Assembly (NCBI GenBank): GCA_947630255.1
Contig: CANRGU010000008.1
Coordinates: forward strand, 1-22,988
DNA: 22,988 bases
Direction of reading: 5' to 3'
DNA from: an uncultured Clostridia bacterium
GTDB taxonomy: Bacteria > Bacillota > Clostridia > TANB77 > CAG-508
Shown here: positions 21,998-22,988 of the stretch, piece after piece
How positions within the stretch are numbered: the stretch's first letter is position 1
How the letters are laid out: each line of letters starts with the position of its first letter
Position numbers and translations under genes: made by a program
Notes under the pieces: model-generated
The model's database searches: none
The model's input: only the letters and a program-made list of their open reading frames with translations
What the model was told of the DNA's origin: nothing

Positions 21998-22774
21998 TGA
22001 ATATTAGAACAAGTAAACCAAGTAATAATAAGTTTTATATAACAACTTCTAAAGGGGGATATTCTCAATGTGTACAAGGAAAACCTACTGATGCAGGTGC
22101 AAATGTACTTGCAAATTGTGTAGGATATGCTTGTCGGACGTTTTAATGAAATAATAGGAAGTATGAAATATCCTACTTTATATTGTAATGCTGAAAATTT
22201 TATTGAAAGAGCTAAGTCACTTAAACTAGAAATTTCAAGTGTACCAACCTTAGGTGGAATAATGGTATGGCAAAAAGGTGCTACACTTGGAAATAAAGAT
22301 GGAGCAGGACATGTTGCAATAGTAGAGAGAATTGATAGTGCTAATCAGATATATACAAGTGAAAGTTCATATGGAGGAACAAAATTTTATAATTCAACCA
22401 GGACAAACTCTAATGGACGTTGGGGAATAGGAGCAGGCTATACTTTTAGAGGTTGTATTGTAAATCCAGCTATAGGAAAAGTTACGGCTAAAACAGATAC
22501 TAATTCTAAATTTAAAGTAGGTCAAACATATACAACACAAGTAATATTAGCAGTAAGAGAAAAAGCTGGAAAAAATAATGACAGAATACCTTATGAAAAA
22601 TTAACAGCTAATGCAAAAGCTAATGCATATGCAGATGGACCAAATAAAGGTTATTTAAAAGAAGGAACAAGAGTAACTTGTTATGAAGTAAAGAATGTAG
22701 GAAATGACATTTGGATAAGAATACCATCTGGTTGGGTAGCAGGATACTATCAGGGCAAAACATATGTAAAATAG
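21997..22774 (+). CDS. CHAP-domain endolysin, needing a +1 shift at CGG 22135
   Basis: The start ATG 21997 has aggaggt 11 bases upstream. The zero frame reads CGG 22135 and stops at TAA 22144, leaving 49 residues. Skipping C to GGA 22136 joins NCVGYAC-GRFNEIIGSMKYP and runs open to TAG 22772-22774, 258 residues. The junction lies in the most conserved CHAP motif: catalytic Cys41 in NCVGYA, then the GRFNE that all relatives share. His105 in GAGHVAIVE completes the site. Residues about 165-258 are an SH3-like wall-binding domain. A phage without this enzyme could not lyse its host, so a productive shift is expected if the phage is viable. Confidence 0.85.
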
Positions 22775-22821
22775 CCAAAATCAAGGCATAAAAGTATATT
22801 GCTAAAAAATAAAAAGACCTT

Positions 22822-22850
22822 AAAATCAATTCTCGAGAGTCGATTTTTGG
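22822..22850 (+). terminator. Palindromic terminator after the endolysin
   Basis: AAAATC and GATTTT flank a CTCGAG centre with two mismatches, followed by TTGG. Outer bases CCTTAAAAT and ATTTTAAGG extend the stem. It ends the late operon. Confidence 0.65.
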
Positions 22851-22874
22851 CTATATTTTAAGGAAAAATAAATA

Positions 22875-22903
22875 TTGACAATATTAAGAAGAAATGTTAC
22901 AAT
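22875..22903 (+). promoter_or_regulatory. Strong sigma-A type promoter after the late operon
   Basis: A perfect -35 TTGACA (22875-22880), 17 bases, then TACAAT (22898-22903). It points to the right, toward sequence beyond the window and the hairpin below. Confidence 0.75.
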
Positions 22904-22930
22904 TATATTACAATCCTAAATTTGACAGTT

Positions 22931-22970
22931 AAGCCATGAAAATATTGATATACCAATACTTTCATGGCTT
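22931..22970 (+). ncRNA. Long hairpin just downstream of a promoter
   Basis: Bases 22931-22947 (AAGCCATGAAAATATTG) pair with 22954-22970 at 16 of 17 positions around a six-base loop. It begins about 20 bases after the expected transcript start of the promoter at 22875. It could be a short terminated RNA, a leader hairpin of a gene beyond the window, or part of an attachment region; only the structure is seen. Confidence 0.5.
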
Positions 22971-22988
22971 TAAAAGTGCACAATGTTT

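Noticed and set aside
296..22137. Plain prophage decay as the cause of the five frame breaks
   Set aside because: All breaks have the same CGGA form, all are repaired by the same single-base skip, and no other frame breaks or internal stops are seen in the intact genes. Random decay would give mixed types. A systematic sequencing or assembly artefact is not excluded and is kept as the main alternative.
1..22988. CRISPR arrays, tRNA or rRNA genes, insertion sequences, integrase
   Set aside because: None seen on either strand: no regularly spaced repeats, no cloverleaf with CCA-type end that I could find by eye, and no transposase or recombinase motifs.

Overview
The window is the late half of a temperate siphovirus (HK97-type head, cos-type packaging set, long non-contractile tail), seen as a prophage or phage genome. 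The DNA is very A+T-rich, the ribosome binding sites are strong AGGAGG types, and the gene order is that of phages of low-GC Firmicutes, most likely Clostridia. I cannot name the host. The left edge cuts a gene. The right edge ends just after the endolysin, in a promoter and hairpin region.

Layout: 1-572 late regulators, including a DUF1492/ArpU-like protein. 573-1351 holds a reverse-strand, G+C-richer zinc-ribbon cargo gene with its own promoter, operator and terminator, then about 350 bases without a gene but with several hairpins (candidate RNA). 1352-2878 small pre-packaging genes, with an HNH endonuclease and a decayed partial copy of it. 2879-2994 candidate cos. 2995-8489 terminase small and large subunits, portal, S78 protease, and major capsid protein with a probable -1 frameshift extension. 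8504-14088 head-tail connectors, tail tube, tail chaperones gpG/gpGT (+1 frameshift) and tape measure. 14089-16497 a regulatory cassette placed inside the tail operon: an SmpA/DUF3862-like membrane protein, a reverse RHH repressor, a divergent forward RHH protein, two unknowns and a BRO/KilA-C type antirepressor. This repeats the plan of the P22 immI region (mnt, arc, ant). 16519-21631 Dit, baseplate protein, fibre and two paralogous fibre-tip-like proteins. 21658-22774 holin, small acidic protein and CHAP endolysin.

The most striking observation concerns one codon. I checked every CGG trinucleotide on the + strand against the reading frames of the + strand genes. Exactly five are in frame (positions 296, 1954, 20283, 21526, 22135). 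In all five the gene stops within a few to about 16 codons if CGG is read normally. In all five, skipping the C and resuming at the overlapping GGA (C|GGA, a +1 shift) restores a full protein that fits its family. No + strand phage gene uses CGG as an ordinary sense codon, while CGA, CGC and CGT are used normally. The five genes are the DUF1492 regulator, the HNH endonuclease, a collagen-like fibre protein, a fibre-tip paralogue and the CHAP endolysin. A sixth CGGA lies in the decayed HNH copy, at the equivalent place. This looks like +1 recoding at an unassigned or starved CGG codon, or else a very peculiar systematic artefact; either deserves checking. The only intact CGG codons (two) are in the foreign-looking reverse-strand gene at 707-889.

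Two more conventional recoding events appear: -1 on a nine-A run at the end of the capsid gene, and +1 on TTTT in the tail chaperone pair.
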